Source: Paramecium pentaurelia
Lineage: Eukaryota > Ciliophora > Oligohymenophorea > Peniculida > Parameciidae
Length of the DNA: 64,000 nt
Reading direction: 5' to 3'
NCBI GenBank assembly: GCA_905183005.1
Contig: CAJJDO010000071.1
Coordinates: 250,090-314,089, forward strand
Made by a program: the position numbers and the translations under genes. The notes under the pieces were generated by a model that was not told the origin of the DNA, ran no database searches, and saw only the letters and a list, made by a program, of their open reading frames with translations. Shown here in pieces: positions 22,578-34,069 of the stretch; the first letter of the stretch is position 1; every line of letters begins with the position of its first letter.

Positions 22578-24866
22578 ATGATTAATATCATGGGGGATTT
22601 CAATTATCGGCTTGGTAATAAGATAGTATGATGTATTGATCAAAATATATAAATTAAATGAATTTCATATTATTTTTTCTTTATAAAGTATAGAAATTAA
22701 ATAAATTTGTGTATTATTTTGTATATTAAAGTCCTATAAATTAATAAAAATTTATTTATGACTCAAACATTATTAAATATTATGCCTTAGGGATCCTTTA
22801 TTAAGATAACGAAAACATCTTAGATTGAAAAAGATTAAAAATTACTAATGAATCTTACTAATTTGTTATACTTAATTTTTAACAATAATTTGTGTCTCTA
22901 AATTTATTTGATAATATGATAGCTAGAAACTCGACAAGGTTAATTTAATAAATGAGTAAATAAAAGGTTTTTAATAACCAGAATTCGTGAGAAATACATT
23001 CGAAACAAATATTTTTCAATTGTTAAAGACATCATTTTAAATGAGTGATTGCGAATTCAGAGTATAAATTCTTTCAACTCATATAAAAAAAAATCCTTGT
23101 TTCTAGAGCAAAATCAAAAAACTTTGTTTATGGTAATAATTATGAGTATTCTATATTTAGAACCCTGATCAAAAGTGACAATTATATGTTTAAAAAATTC
23201 GGCAAAAATCAAACCAAAAGTGATAAATATTATTAAGTATCTTAAATTACAAATAAAAAATCCCTAGACGATATCTAATCTAATATCAAATATGTGTTAA
23301 TTCAGCAGTGAAAAATTTAGGAGAATAAATTTCAAATTATACCCAAATAGAATCTGTAAATAAAGTAAATTTAATAATTATTTTTTATCTTACTTAATAA
23401 AAATTAATTTAAAATTTTTTTTAATCCTCAACAAAAAGTTATTCTATTAATAAAAATTTAACAAGCTTAATGCATAAATTTTGATAATTTAGAAGCTTCT
23501 AAATTTACAGATTATAAATGTGCCTATAATTTTAACAAGATGAACTTAAGAGAATCATAACTAATTCTGAATGTAAGAAATAAATTTATGTATAACTTTC
23601 TCAATAAATTAAAACAAACTTGTTTTCTTGAACCAATTATTAAAAAAAAGAAGATTGTGTATGTTTTTTTTTATAGACTAAATAGGAAAAAGCATATTAA
23701 CATTAAAATTTTTAATTCTTCGTAAATATTTATATGCTTTTAATTTATTAATTTCAAGTCTTCATAATTTATTTAATTCTTTGAAAATTTTAATAAAGCA
23801 TAATATCAATTTTTGTTTATTCTTAAATAATGATTTATTAATATGTATCGCTTCATAAATATAATCTTTTAACTACAGCTTAGAATAATTTTTTATATAA
23901 TAAATTATATTTCTATTCTCCTTAAATTGTTATTACTGTTAAAAGTCGATAATCTTTATTCATATTTAAAAAAGTTTAGATAAATATACAAATTATTTAG
24001 AAATAATTTTATTTATTAAAAATTTATTATTAAATTGCCAAATTGAATTGCTATTTTTTATATATAAATCATCTTTATAAATTTTAGTTATCAACATTAG
24101 CCGAAACATTAATAATCAAATAATTAATAATGAAGCTTAAAATTACATTTTAAAATTTAATTTTTTCCTTAAATTAATATATATTTTCATATTACCCTTA
24201 TTATTGATTCAATTTAAGTTTTTACTAACTTATCATATTCTGATTGAAAAAATAATAATAAATAATTCAAAGGAATTAAATATTAACTTTGAATTTTTAA
24301 TTCTAACCACTACAACTCATTTAATAGATTTCAATGAATATTATTTTTAAAAACAAATATTTTATCAATTAAGATTGAATTATCCAATATTGTAATTATT
24401 AATATAAATAGAAAAATTATTGAATAAAGATAAATAATATTAACAAAAGTTTTTATTAATTAATCAGTCAAGTTAATCGAAAATTTTTTTTTTAATGAAA
24501 GTTTGAATTGTAAATTATTAGAAAACACATTTAATATTTTTGATACTTTAATTCTAAATGAAATTAGAGAAGCCTTCAATAGTTGATTTGAAAATTATTT
24601 TGACATAATTTATAATTTAAACCTAAATTAAGAGTATTTTACATTTGGGCTTTTAATTTTTAAAGAATTCATTCAATTAATAATGTGAAATTCTAAATAC
24701 TACATAATATTTTCTCTCCATAAATATTTTCCCCAAAATTAATCATTTCTTATTTTTTTAATAGTGTAATGATATTCAAAGAAATCAAACCTATTTTTTA
24801 GCCAATTGATTATAGATTGTATTAATTCAATAACAATATTTATCTAATAAAAAATATTAATTAGAA
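22578..24866. other. 2.3-kb AT-rich spacer, no supported gene
   Basis: Very AT-rich with many poly-A/T runs. Open frames of 40-70 codons occur (for example from the ATG near 22757) but have the Asn/Lys/Ile/Leu/Phe composition expected by chance when only TGA stops translation. Confidence 0.55.
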
Positions 24867-26420
24867 ATGAATATATATTGCCCTTTACATAACAATGAAA
24901 TAATACAAATTGATGTTGATATCAATACTCCTCTAGGAGAAAGAGCTGTTTGCATAGAATGCCCATCCAAAAATCGTGAGAATATTGCTAGAATCTTACA
25001 GAAATACAAGGATGTTAATAAGTCTATTGTAGATGAAATAAGATAACTAAAAAATATTTAAATAAATTCTTAAAAGGATTTAAAAAAAAGAATCTCTAAC
25101 ATACGAGATCACTTCAATCTGCAAATAAATAAAATAGTAGATAAAATGGATAATGAGAATAACAATATTTTAATTAATTTAATTGAGAAAGAAAAAGAGC
25201 TCTAAGTGCATGAAGAGGAGTAGTTAACTTTATCGAAATTATAAAATATTGCTTAAATGGTAGTTCTAAGTGCTAATAATATGGACCCATTCATTTCATT
25301 TTCAGAAGAATATCAATAAACAATAAAATCAATTGAACTTATTAATTAGTAGTTATCAACAGAAATAGAATAGTTACGTATAAATATATAGAACCAACTA
25401 AATTAAATAAGTGAGCATCTTTTAACATATACAAGGGACTGTGTAAAAGAAAATACTGTGATCAACAATGAAAGTTTATATAAATCATAGTTTAAGTGCA
25501 AATAATAAGTCATTTATTAATTAGATCAGAACTATGATACTTGTGCTTTTAATGATAAATTATTGTTTTTAACTAATAAGAATTAACAAATGATAGATAT
25601 TTATAAATTGGAAGTAAAAGGGATATTTAAAAAATTATTAACATCATTAAATGATGTAATTAGTTTAGGATTAAACGAATAGTAACTTTTTTTAAGAAGT
25701 TCTGAAAATGGCATTTCTATTTACTAAATAGATAATTCATTTGTCTAAAAATAAACTATAATTAGAACTCAAAAAGATGAAGGATGGAATACATGTATGG
25801 TGTCAATTGAAAAAAAATAATTTTTAATTTGTGCTTAACCATCTCCTAAGATAATAATCTATATCAAAGATTAAGAAAGTTAGAAATGGTCTGAACATTA
25901 GGTATTAGAGGGTTTCTGTTGGCCTGTATAGGATTTGAGTTGTCATCATATAACAATGAATATAGTTATATGCACTCCTAATAAAGATATATTCGTTTGG
26001 AAGTAGACAGTAACTAAAAATAATTAAATAAAATGGGTGCCATTATGCGATCCAATTAAAAAGGCTCATATTGATAGAATTTATAGTGTAAGTTGGGTTA
26101 AAACAGATTAATTTATTAGTGGAGGATTGGAAATAAAAAATTGGAAACAGGACAAAAGTGGTAGTTTCATTAACATCTAAAAATTAGAAAAATATCATAT
26201 AATATAAAGATTGTGTTATTTAATAAATCCTAACATTGTAATAGTTTAAGAATAAGATAACTGTTTAGATATCTGCTATATTGATGATAAGGATTAGCTT
26301 GTTAAGTAAGACTCCATAAAGGGAAACTATAAAATAATTTCTGTATCATAAGGATCAAGTTCAATAGCTGTGAATAATGTTTAGAATAAGATGTTACAAA
26401 TATTGAGATTTTATTATTGA
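24867..26420 (+). CDS. B-box-like zinc finger, coiled-coil and WD40-like propeller protein
   Basis: An intronless ORF of 518 codons. The N-terminus holds a B-box-like finger (CPLHNNEIIQIDVD ... AVCIECPSKN). About 150 residues of coiled coil follow (KKRISNIRDHFNLQINKIVD, NLIEKEKELQVHEEEQ), then a C-terminal half with WD40-like blade patterns (DRIYSVSWVKTDQFISGG ... IKNWKQDKSGSF; DIFVWKQTVTK). WD/YD-type dipeptides are degenerate, as is usual for this ciliate family. Probable protein-protein scaffold; partners unknown. Related to 34070-36855. Confidence 0.82.
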
Positions 26421-27034
26421 AGATTAACATATAATTAAAAAATTTCTTTCTCCAAACTTATTTTATATGGAAATAGATTAATTATAATTGATAAGATCTT
26501 TTTAATTTCTTCATTATATATTTACTTGTTAGAATTCATAAAGACAAGTTATTTTAATCAAGTCTTATTTAGGGTTTTAATTGTTCATTTATTTATGATA
26601 TAAAATAATTATATCAATTCTATAAGATTTCATTGATTTAATTACAACTCTAAAGCGTTTTATCTTTTTTGATTTGGTTGTAAGGGTCAAAAAAGAATTT
26701 ATGCTTTTATTAACTGAATGTAATTCTTGAAATAATCGGATTTTGATTATGACCCTTTAATTTTAATAATTATGAATATTAAATTGTAAAAAAATTCTTC
26801 TAAAAAAATTTAAAGTTTTTATTAAAATTTATTATATATCTTTCGTATCAATAATGGGGGATGCATGAATCTTAAAAGAAAGTAAAGAAAGTCTTCTATC
26901 TCATAAATATTTTGATATTTTTTGATTACTTTTTAGGCAGAATAATGATGGGAATTTATTTATTCTTTAGTATTCCAAGTCATCAAGATAGGATTATATA
27001 AATTGAATTGAGTTTTTAATATAAAATTATATAT
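26421..27034. other. intergenic, no feature seen
   Basis: 614 bp of AT-rich spacer between two genes on the plus strand. It must hold the promoter of the GPCR-PIPK gene, but no element can be named. Confidence 0.5.
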
Positions 27035-29323
27035 ATGATAAAATTGATAATCTACTTTTTATTTGTAAGCTCAGCCCTAGGAATTTATAGTGATGACGAT
27101 GTTTTTTATTGTTATGATGACTTGACTGATGTTGAACTGTCTTAAAAGATTATTGTGTAGCCATTAGATCAATATATATTTTTGATAGTTTGTATTAGAA
27201 ATTATTATTATTAACCAGCTCCATTAGCATTTATGTGCACAATGTTTATCACTTATAGTTTTATCAAGTATCCTAATACAAGGAAAATGCCTGGGGATAT
27301 AGTTTTCTTTATATCTTTGTCTGATGCAATATTGTGTATACATTGGTTTGCGACTGCATGCTATTTCACTATATATGATAAAAATCCTTTGAGTTCAGGT
27401 CCATTTTGTTAGATAAATTCAATGTTTAGTATATTTGCAGGAACAGGAGAAGTATCTTATAATGTAGTATTTTGCATATACATTCGATTAACTCTAAAAA
27501 ATCAATTCAAGGTAATATCCAAATTGCCTATAATTTTGCATTCATTGGCATGGTTAGCTATGATTTCAATTCCTCTCTTAGCTAAATTTACTCATAATAA
27601 TGGTCTTTCAATATTTGGTACTTGCAGTTTCAAGTATCATCCTGGGTTTCCTTTGGCAGGTATTGTACTAGTATTATTATATACTCTTATTTCATTGTAT
27701 ACTATATGGTACTTCAATAAAGCTATTCCTGATGATGAAAAATACAAAGAAATTAGAGATACTTTTGGAAAATATTATTATCGTTATATAAAAGGTTCCT
27801 GTATAATATGGACATGTGAAGCAATATCTTTTACAATTGCAGGCTTTAATTGTTCATATTTTCATAAGGGATTCCTTCTAATTTTTATAACATTAGGTAA
27901 TTCAGCAAAATTGTGTACACCAGTTGTATTATCAATATTAAGATACAATGAACCTACAATCAAAGATTAAGTTAAAAGATTATGGAGGAAACTTTGGAGA
28001 AAAGATAATGTTTAAAGTGAATTATGTAAATATTATTAACTATTATTTAGTACATGATGATGCTAATTTTTATGATACAATCCACTAAAATCTAAAATTC
28101 GATTAAGTAAATACAATTATTTTTGGTATAAGAGCTATTTGCAAATCAGATTAATAATTAGAAACATCTATTTAAGAAGAATTCAAACATATGAATATAA
28201 GTAGAAGATACACAGATTTTAAATTATCTAATGAATCCTTAATGAACAATGATCTTACTAGATTGAAATCTAATTACAACTTAACTACTGATGATTTTAT
28301 TGAAGAAATAATTTATGAAATTGATAATAAAGGAAATAATGATGATAAATCATTTGACTTAAAATTATTACAATCAACTATGACTGTCTATGCTCCAACC
28401 ATATTCAAGAAGATCAGAGAAAAGGATAGCAAAATGATTAATCATTTCAAATCATTTGATCTACTTGCAAATTAAGAATAAATTAAATAATTTAAAGGAC
28501 CAGATGGAGGCAAGGGAGGAGCATTCTTCTTTTTCACTCATGATAACAAATTAATCATCAAAACATTATCTGATTAAGAATTAGTTGTTATTAGAAAAAA
28601 TCTTATTCCTTACTTTCTCCATATTAGTGAAAATGAATCAGTAATTTCACCCATATATGGCATTTACAAATTATTCAGATAAAATGTATAATGTTTATTT
28701 AATGATTTAGGTCTAAGAATCTATAAATGTTGTAGTCATGAGAAATGCTATGCAAATTCCATCTATGTACAGAGTCAGAACTTATGATATTAAAGGATCT
28801 GAACACTCAAGATAAGTTTTAAAGAAAAACGTTAATCCTAATGATGATAAATTAAGGAAAATTACATTAAAAGACATTGATTTTCAAAATTTAGAATAAA
28901 AATTGCATATTCCTTAATAATATATATATAGATTGAGAAAATGTTTAGTTAATGATGCTAACTTTTTTAGTAAAGTTAAATTGATGGATTATTCACTATT
29001 GATAATTAAAATGGATTGGTATACATATAGTTAGAATAATCCACATATAAGAGAAGCAGAAGTAAAATTAATTTCATATATCTAAGATTCCTAATTATTT
29101 CTCATCCGATTTATTATGTATACCCTCCATAAATGATGTTGAAAGAGGAATTTATTATCATATCGCTATTATTGATTATTTACAAGAATGGAACGCTTAA
29201 AAAATTATTGAAAAACATACTAAAAAAGCCATTCATGCAAATATTGCTTTAGACACTTCTGCTCAAAATCCAGAGGATTATGCTAAGAGATTTATAGAGA
29301 AAGTTGCATATGTAATTTTATGA
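27035..29323 (+). CDS. G-protein-coupled receptor fused to a phosphatidylinositol-phosphate kinase (GPCR-PIPK)
   Basis: Three introns of exactly 25 nt each (28026-28050, 28686-28710, 29062-29086) give 738 codons. Residues 1-16 look like a signal peptide (MIKLIIYFLFVSSALG). Up to residue about 310 there are multiple hydrophobic helices of a seven-pass receptor (LAFMCTMFITYSFIKYP; LAGIVLVLLYTLISLYTIWY). From about 480 the PIPK catalytic domain begins: glycine loop and lysine strand (GGKGGAFFFFTHDNKLIIKT), YDIKGS, MDYSLLIIKMDW, and the C-terminal YYHIAIIDYLQEWN and AQNPEDYAKRF. This is the RpkA/GPCR-PIPK architecture known from Dictyostelium, oomycetes and other protists, coupling a surface signal to PIP to PIP2 phosphorylation. 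It is intact here. Ligand and exact lipid specificity cannot be read from sequence. Confidence 0.93.
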
Positions 29324-29614
29324 ATATTCAATAAATGTCATTTACATTTTGCTTTTATCAATATTGTACTATTTAATTTTATTTAATAATTATCAATAAA
29401 TTTAAAGGATCTTATATTGAAAAATACAAGTAATAAATATAAATTCAAACTTTTTATTTTTTTCATCATTTCTAAAAGCTTGCCATTATCTTAATTTGAA
29501 TATTCTTTAAAACTAATAAAGATTATACAATTAATTCTCTACATTACATTATCAATAAATGACCATCATTTATTCACTTATCTTTATTATTAAACAAATT
29601 ATTATTATAATTTA

Positions 29615-30685
29615 ATGCAAACTCGTTCTGCTTCGCGTATTAAGGGATTTCATTTTGAAGGTGAATATTAACTGTTAAAACAACCTAATGATTTGAATGA
29701 AGTAAATTGCCAATCACAAATTTAACAATTCAACATTTTATTTAGTAATTAAGGTTATTCAAAAGAATATCAATTTTGCATATAAAATTTTATTCTTTCA
29801 CCAAATCATTAATATCTAGCTGTTAATATTTAAAGACTCAAAATCATCAATGATTAATTTTTATAATCCAGCCATTTTGATTATAGAATCCAAATAATAG
29901 AAATGAAAACAAATTAATCTATATTTAATGGAAGATTCTGGTGCTTAAATCGCCTCATTATGTAGTTTACATAGGATTCTGCATTTGTTGTGTATTCTAG
30001 AGCAGATAGCATCGGAATTATCGATATTAAGTAAAATACAGAGAAAGTTATAGAAGTAAATGCAAGCTTTTACTCTTTAGGTAAGAATAATTAAATCAAT
30101 TTGATCATTAATTAAAAAACCTTTGCCATATATTCATTAAAAAATGACAATTTACTAAATAATGCTTAAATTTCTTAATTGTTTTAAAGATAGAAATTAT
30201 TGGGTTTTTGGAAAATCTCCTCAAGATTTTTAATTGCAGATACTTAGACTAAATCATATCTAATATATAATAAGAGCAAGAAGATTATAAGTTTACAAAA
30301 AAATACAAATATATACCAAAAAAGCATATATATTTTCTAAAACAAAATTATTGTTATTCCGTAAACTATAAAGAAGGTTTATTATATTAAATAACTAAGA
30401 TCTGGTAAGATAATCAGAAGAATAAATGACTTTTAATTATATTAAGGAAATGTATTTTAAAATTAAAATTCCATATATTTATTTGCTTATAGATACAAAG
30501 AAAATGCATAAGAAAAATATAAATTTTTTTTGTTTGATTTAATAAAAGGAGTGAAGAAAGAATTGAAAAAATAGTTTGATTAGAAGTATTAAATTAAATA
30601 TTTTCCATTAATTATGCAAAATAATTTGATCATAGGAATTGATGAATATGGTACATTAATCAGATACTTTTCTCTCTAAATTTGA
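29615..30685 (+). CDS. unidentified 356-aa protein, possibly β-propeller
   Basis: An intronless ORF of 357 codons starting MQTRSASRIKGFHFEGEYQL. Repeated β-strand-like blocks suggest a propeller of degenerate blades (QYLAVNIQRLKIINDQF; SAFVVYSRADSIGIIDIKQ; TFAIYSLKNDNL; NLIIGIDEYGTLIRYFSLQ). No WD dipeptide signature, signal peptide or catalytic motif is evident. It is 291 bp downstream of the GPCR-PIPK gene on the same strand. The propeller suggestion rests on pattern only. Confidence 0.7.
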
Positions 30686-31054
30686 TCAGTTGATTTCATA
30701 AAAATAATAAATTAATACTATCATTAAAATAATAACAAATATTCTATTGAAAAAATAGTTTTATTGCTATATATTTATCAAAAAGAATATATTAAATCTA
30801 TATGAATGGATAATTGGAATATTCATTTTGAGTTTAGATTAAAATTAAGATCTAATAATAACACTTAAATAGAAAATGTTGTTATTGTAATTTTTCTTAA
30901 TTATTTGTATTTTACCTAATATTGTGATTTGTATTATTGTCAATAATTCTATCCATGAATTTGAGTAAATTCAAACTTATGAGTTTCAAAATATACAAAA
31001 ATATCTGACAATAGATTATCTTTCCATTTAAGGAATATTAGATTAGACATTTTT
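30686..31054. other. intergenic between convergent units, nothing seen
   Basis: AT-rich with no coding-like frame on either strand. Confidence 0.45.
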
Positions 31055-31430
31055 TCAACAAAAGTAGATGTTGATCTTATTCATTATATTTTCAATCTCA
31101 ATTGTAACACAAAATTAATAGTTTTTCTTAAATCTACACACAATACAAGAATCTTTAAGGTCTTCTGAAAAAGTGAAGAAATCTTCATTACGATATTTAT
31201 TAATTAAATCAAAAAATTTAAGTTCATAATTAAATATTACTTGATATATTTAATTAAAATTTAGTCATTGTTCTATGTTAGTTACTGTTTCACCTTCCTA
31301 AAAGAAATTTATCTCATAAACACTTGGATTTGTATTATTATTGTTACCCAAAGAATCAAACAATAATATTGACTGAAAACTGAGAAATAAATAGTTCTAT
31401 TATTTAGAATAGAAACTATTTATTTACTAG
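31055..31430 (-). pseudogene. coding-like remnant, unidentified
   Basis: One frame reads FDSLGNNNNTNPSVYEINFF, then QEGETVTNIEQ, meets TGA at 31265-31267, and continues in the same frame as KYRNEDFFTFSEDLKDSCIV and FCVTIEIENIMNK to TGA at 31055-31057. The acidic/polar content is unlike chance AT-rich frames, yet I find no 18-35 nt intron that removes the internal TGA in frame. It is probably a decayed gene or one with a sequence error. It lies 156 bp beyond the stop of the kinase gene on the same strand. Confidence 0.35.
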
Positions 31431-31585
31431 ATCTTTAAAATAAAATAGAGAAAAAAAGAAATATTAGCTTCATCTAAGTCAAAAATAAAAAGTCATAATA
31501 TATATAAATTCAATTCTAGCACATGATTATTAATTTTAAAGATATGTTGATTAATTCTATTCATAAGATTCTCTTCTAATATTTT

Positions 31586-32671
31586 TCAAAAATGAATATC
31601 TTTAATGGATTTGATCTTTATAGTAGTGTAAGCTTTAATTAAATCGGAGATTATAACAACTCTAGTATCTGCACCAAGTTTTGATATAGATTCATTCATT
31701 TTTACATTTTCTGAATTTCCTAAATCCTTTTGTTCTTGAATATAGGTAATTGATTCCTGAAAACGTGGAGATATTTGAATTTCATTGAATTATAACATTT
31801 ATTTGAATAATTCTTCTATGTAATCATAATCTGGTAAAGAAGAATGAGTTAAAGTATCAATATATAATTAAAACTAATAAAATTGAGGAGGGAATGATTA
31901 TGAAAGTAAAGTAGTATTATAAGTTTAATCTTTTATTGCGCCTATTTTCTTAATATCCATTAATTGATTTGCTGATTATTATGGCAATTACCAAGGTAAA
32001 TTTTCTAATATTATTAAAACAATATACTATTTCTTAAATAAGCTAAGACATAAAGTAGACTCTCAATATCATCTTTGTAACCAAGTTCTTCTATTTTATG
32101 TGATTGACGACTAGCAAATCTTAAAGAACCAATAAAAGTATGTTTTAAGAATTATGAATTACTTAAATTCTAAGACAAACCAAAATCGATTAATTAAACA
32201 TTTCCAGGAGTAAGTATTTATTCTATTGAGTTAAATACTTCAGATGATGATATCATTATGTTTTCTGGTTTAATATCAAGATGAAGGATTCCTCTTTTAT
32301 GAAATGACTTTATAGTTCTTAATACACTTAATCCAATAGCAAGAATAGCACTAAGAGATAATTAATTTGATTTTCTTAGATCTTAGAGACTACAATATAA
32401 TATTGGAATGATTAAAAAATTCCTAACTTATATAAAACAAGTACTTTAAATCTTTAGTTTTTCCAAATTATATTAATTTTGGAATTCCTTCTATTCCAAA
32501 AAGCTCTTAAAGAATTTAAATTTCATTTTCTATTTATCCGATTCCTGGTTTTTTTTCAATTTTTAAAGCATAAATCGATTAAGTTAAAATATGTTATGCT
32601 TTAAAAACAATATGATTTGAACCAGATCCAAGACTCTAAGATATTTTATATTCTGAATTTAAAAGATACAT
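31586..32671 (-). CDS. CK1-like protein kinase
   Basis: Two introns (32423-32444, 22 nt; 32005-32027, 23 nt) give 347 codons exactly. The kinase domain runs from a degenerate glycine loop (SLGSGSNHIVFKAQH) and lysine strand (YALKIEKK) to the catalytic loop HLDIKPENIM, the metal-binding DFGLSQ, the GSLRFASRQSH activation/substrate segment, the DDIESL stretch and NKNLPWQ. The last two, with HxDIKPEN, are casein kinase 1 / tau-tubulin-kinase-like hallmarks. The C-terminal 70 residues are outside the catalytic core. Expected activity is Ser/Thr phosphorylation; all key catalytic residues appear present. Ciliate genomes carry many such CK1-like kinases. Confidence 0.9.
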
Positions 32672-33654
32672 TTATATTTACAAATATTATTAGAACATTT
32701 TAGGAAAAAAATTTGATATTAAATATAAACAATAGTATGAAGTAATGAACGGGGGTTAAACATTAATAATATTCATATTTAGAATAATATCAATTAAATT
32801 TTATTGTGCACGCTATCTAAATTTAGATTACCTATTTTTTAAAGTATAATATAAACACATTCTTTGTAAATCTATTTATTCAATATATTGTTTTTATTTT
32901 ATGAATTCTAAACAATAATTCATTTCTATTTTATTATCAAAATCAACGAATAATATTGATGAAGGAATAATCTAATTATATTTTTATTTTTTTTAAGTTA
33001 GTAACTTTTCATATTCATTAATGGTAAATAAGTTGTATGACTTAAAAGATATGAGTTATAAGCTTTTTGGTAATAAATTTGATGACTAAAAACTTAAAGA
33101 CATTATAATTTAAAACCTTCCTGAATAAAGATTTTAAGAGTGATAATAGATGAATAGTTTCATCCTTTAATAATACATGTGATATTCAATTGGATACTTT
33201 AGAGATATTGAAATAACATAGTATGTTTTGAATTATATGAAAAATTAAATTGATGAGTTCAAATAATCCTTTTAGTATATAAATTATATACATTATTTAT
33301 AAAAAATGTTAAATAATATTAAATGAATTTGTATATTTAATAAAATTTCTAATTAAATAAAAGAACTATCTTAAATTTACTAGATTTACTCATTTTCAAA
33401 TAAATAAATATAAATTTTGAATAGTTTTACACATATCTATTATTATAACATTTGGATGGAGATTCATATTGATTTATGTAATAATAAATGATATAATGAT
33501 ATTAAAAGAATGATAATTATGATAAACATGAATCTAATTATTTAATTAAAATGAAAGATACTTTAATATTATAATTTATTAAATAAAATCTAAAATATAT
33601 ATAATTAATTATCTAAAACAAAAATATTAAAATTATAAAGATAGATATATCTGA
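32672..33654. other. about 1-kb AT-rich spacer
   Basis: A 40-codon plus-strand frame from ATG near 33023 (MVNKLYDLKDMSYKLFGNKF) is coding-like but ends at TGA with no partner exon I can join, so it may be a relic. The rest is AT-rich spacer. Confidence 0.45.
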
Positions 33655-33960
33655 GATGATTGCTATTATCACAAACATTTTCAGATTTTGTTATTATTGA
33701 TATTCTAATTCACAGCTATTTAAAATATCTATAAAGATACTACTCTAAAAATCTAATAGTATTGTAATTCAATTTTCTATTCATAAACTATTAATACTCA
33801 TTGTAAGAAGATAGTGTGTAAATCAATAAATTCAAGAGTGAAAGTATTTACTTAATATATCGAAGGATTTAATAAGAATTTAATTTCAATTAGATAAAAC
33901 ATGGATAGAGAAATTCTTGATTCAATGTTGTTAGACACTCATTTAATTATAAATAAATGA
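33655..33960 (+). CDS. small probable secreted protein, start uncertain
   Basis: Frame open from 33655 to TGA at 33958-33960, about 101 codons. It reads HKHFQILLLLIFQFTAIQ, a good signal-peptide core, then KIQQYCNSIFYSQTINTHCK, KIVCKSINSRVKVFTQYIEG and ends DREILDSMLLDTHLIINK. Three cysteines fit a small secreted, disulphide-containing protein. The only nearby ATG (33656) is one base out of frame, so either a base is missing near 33660 or the start lies elsewhere. Family unknown. Confidence 0.45.
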
Positions 33961-34069
33961 AAAATATTATGCTTTATCAATATTTTAAATTAATAACAAA
34001 GTATTCAATATCATATTATTGCATAAATTCATAAATTTATTATCTAATTACTTGAAATCGCATACAAAT

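Noticed and set aside
22757..23250. Gene with several in-frame TGA codons
   Set aside because: Frames of about 60 codons with Asn/Lys/Ile/Phe-rich content are expected by chance when TGA is the only stop.
27422..28475. Two separate proteins of 182 and 94 residues
   Set aside because: Both are parts of the GPCR-PIPK gene, split only if TAA/TAG are read as stops.
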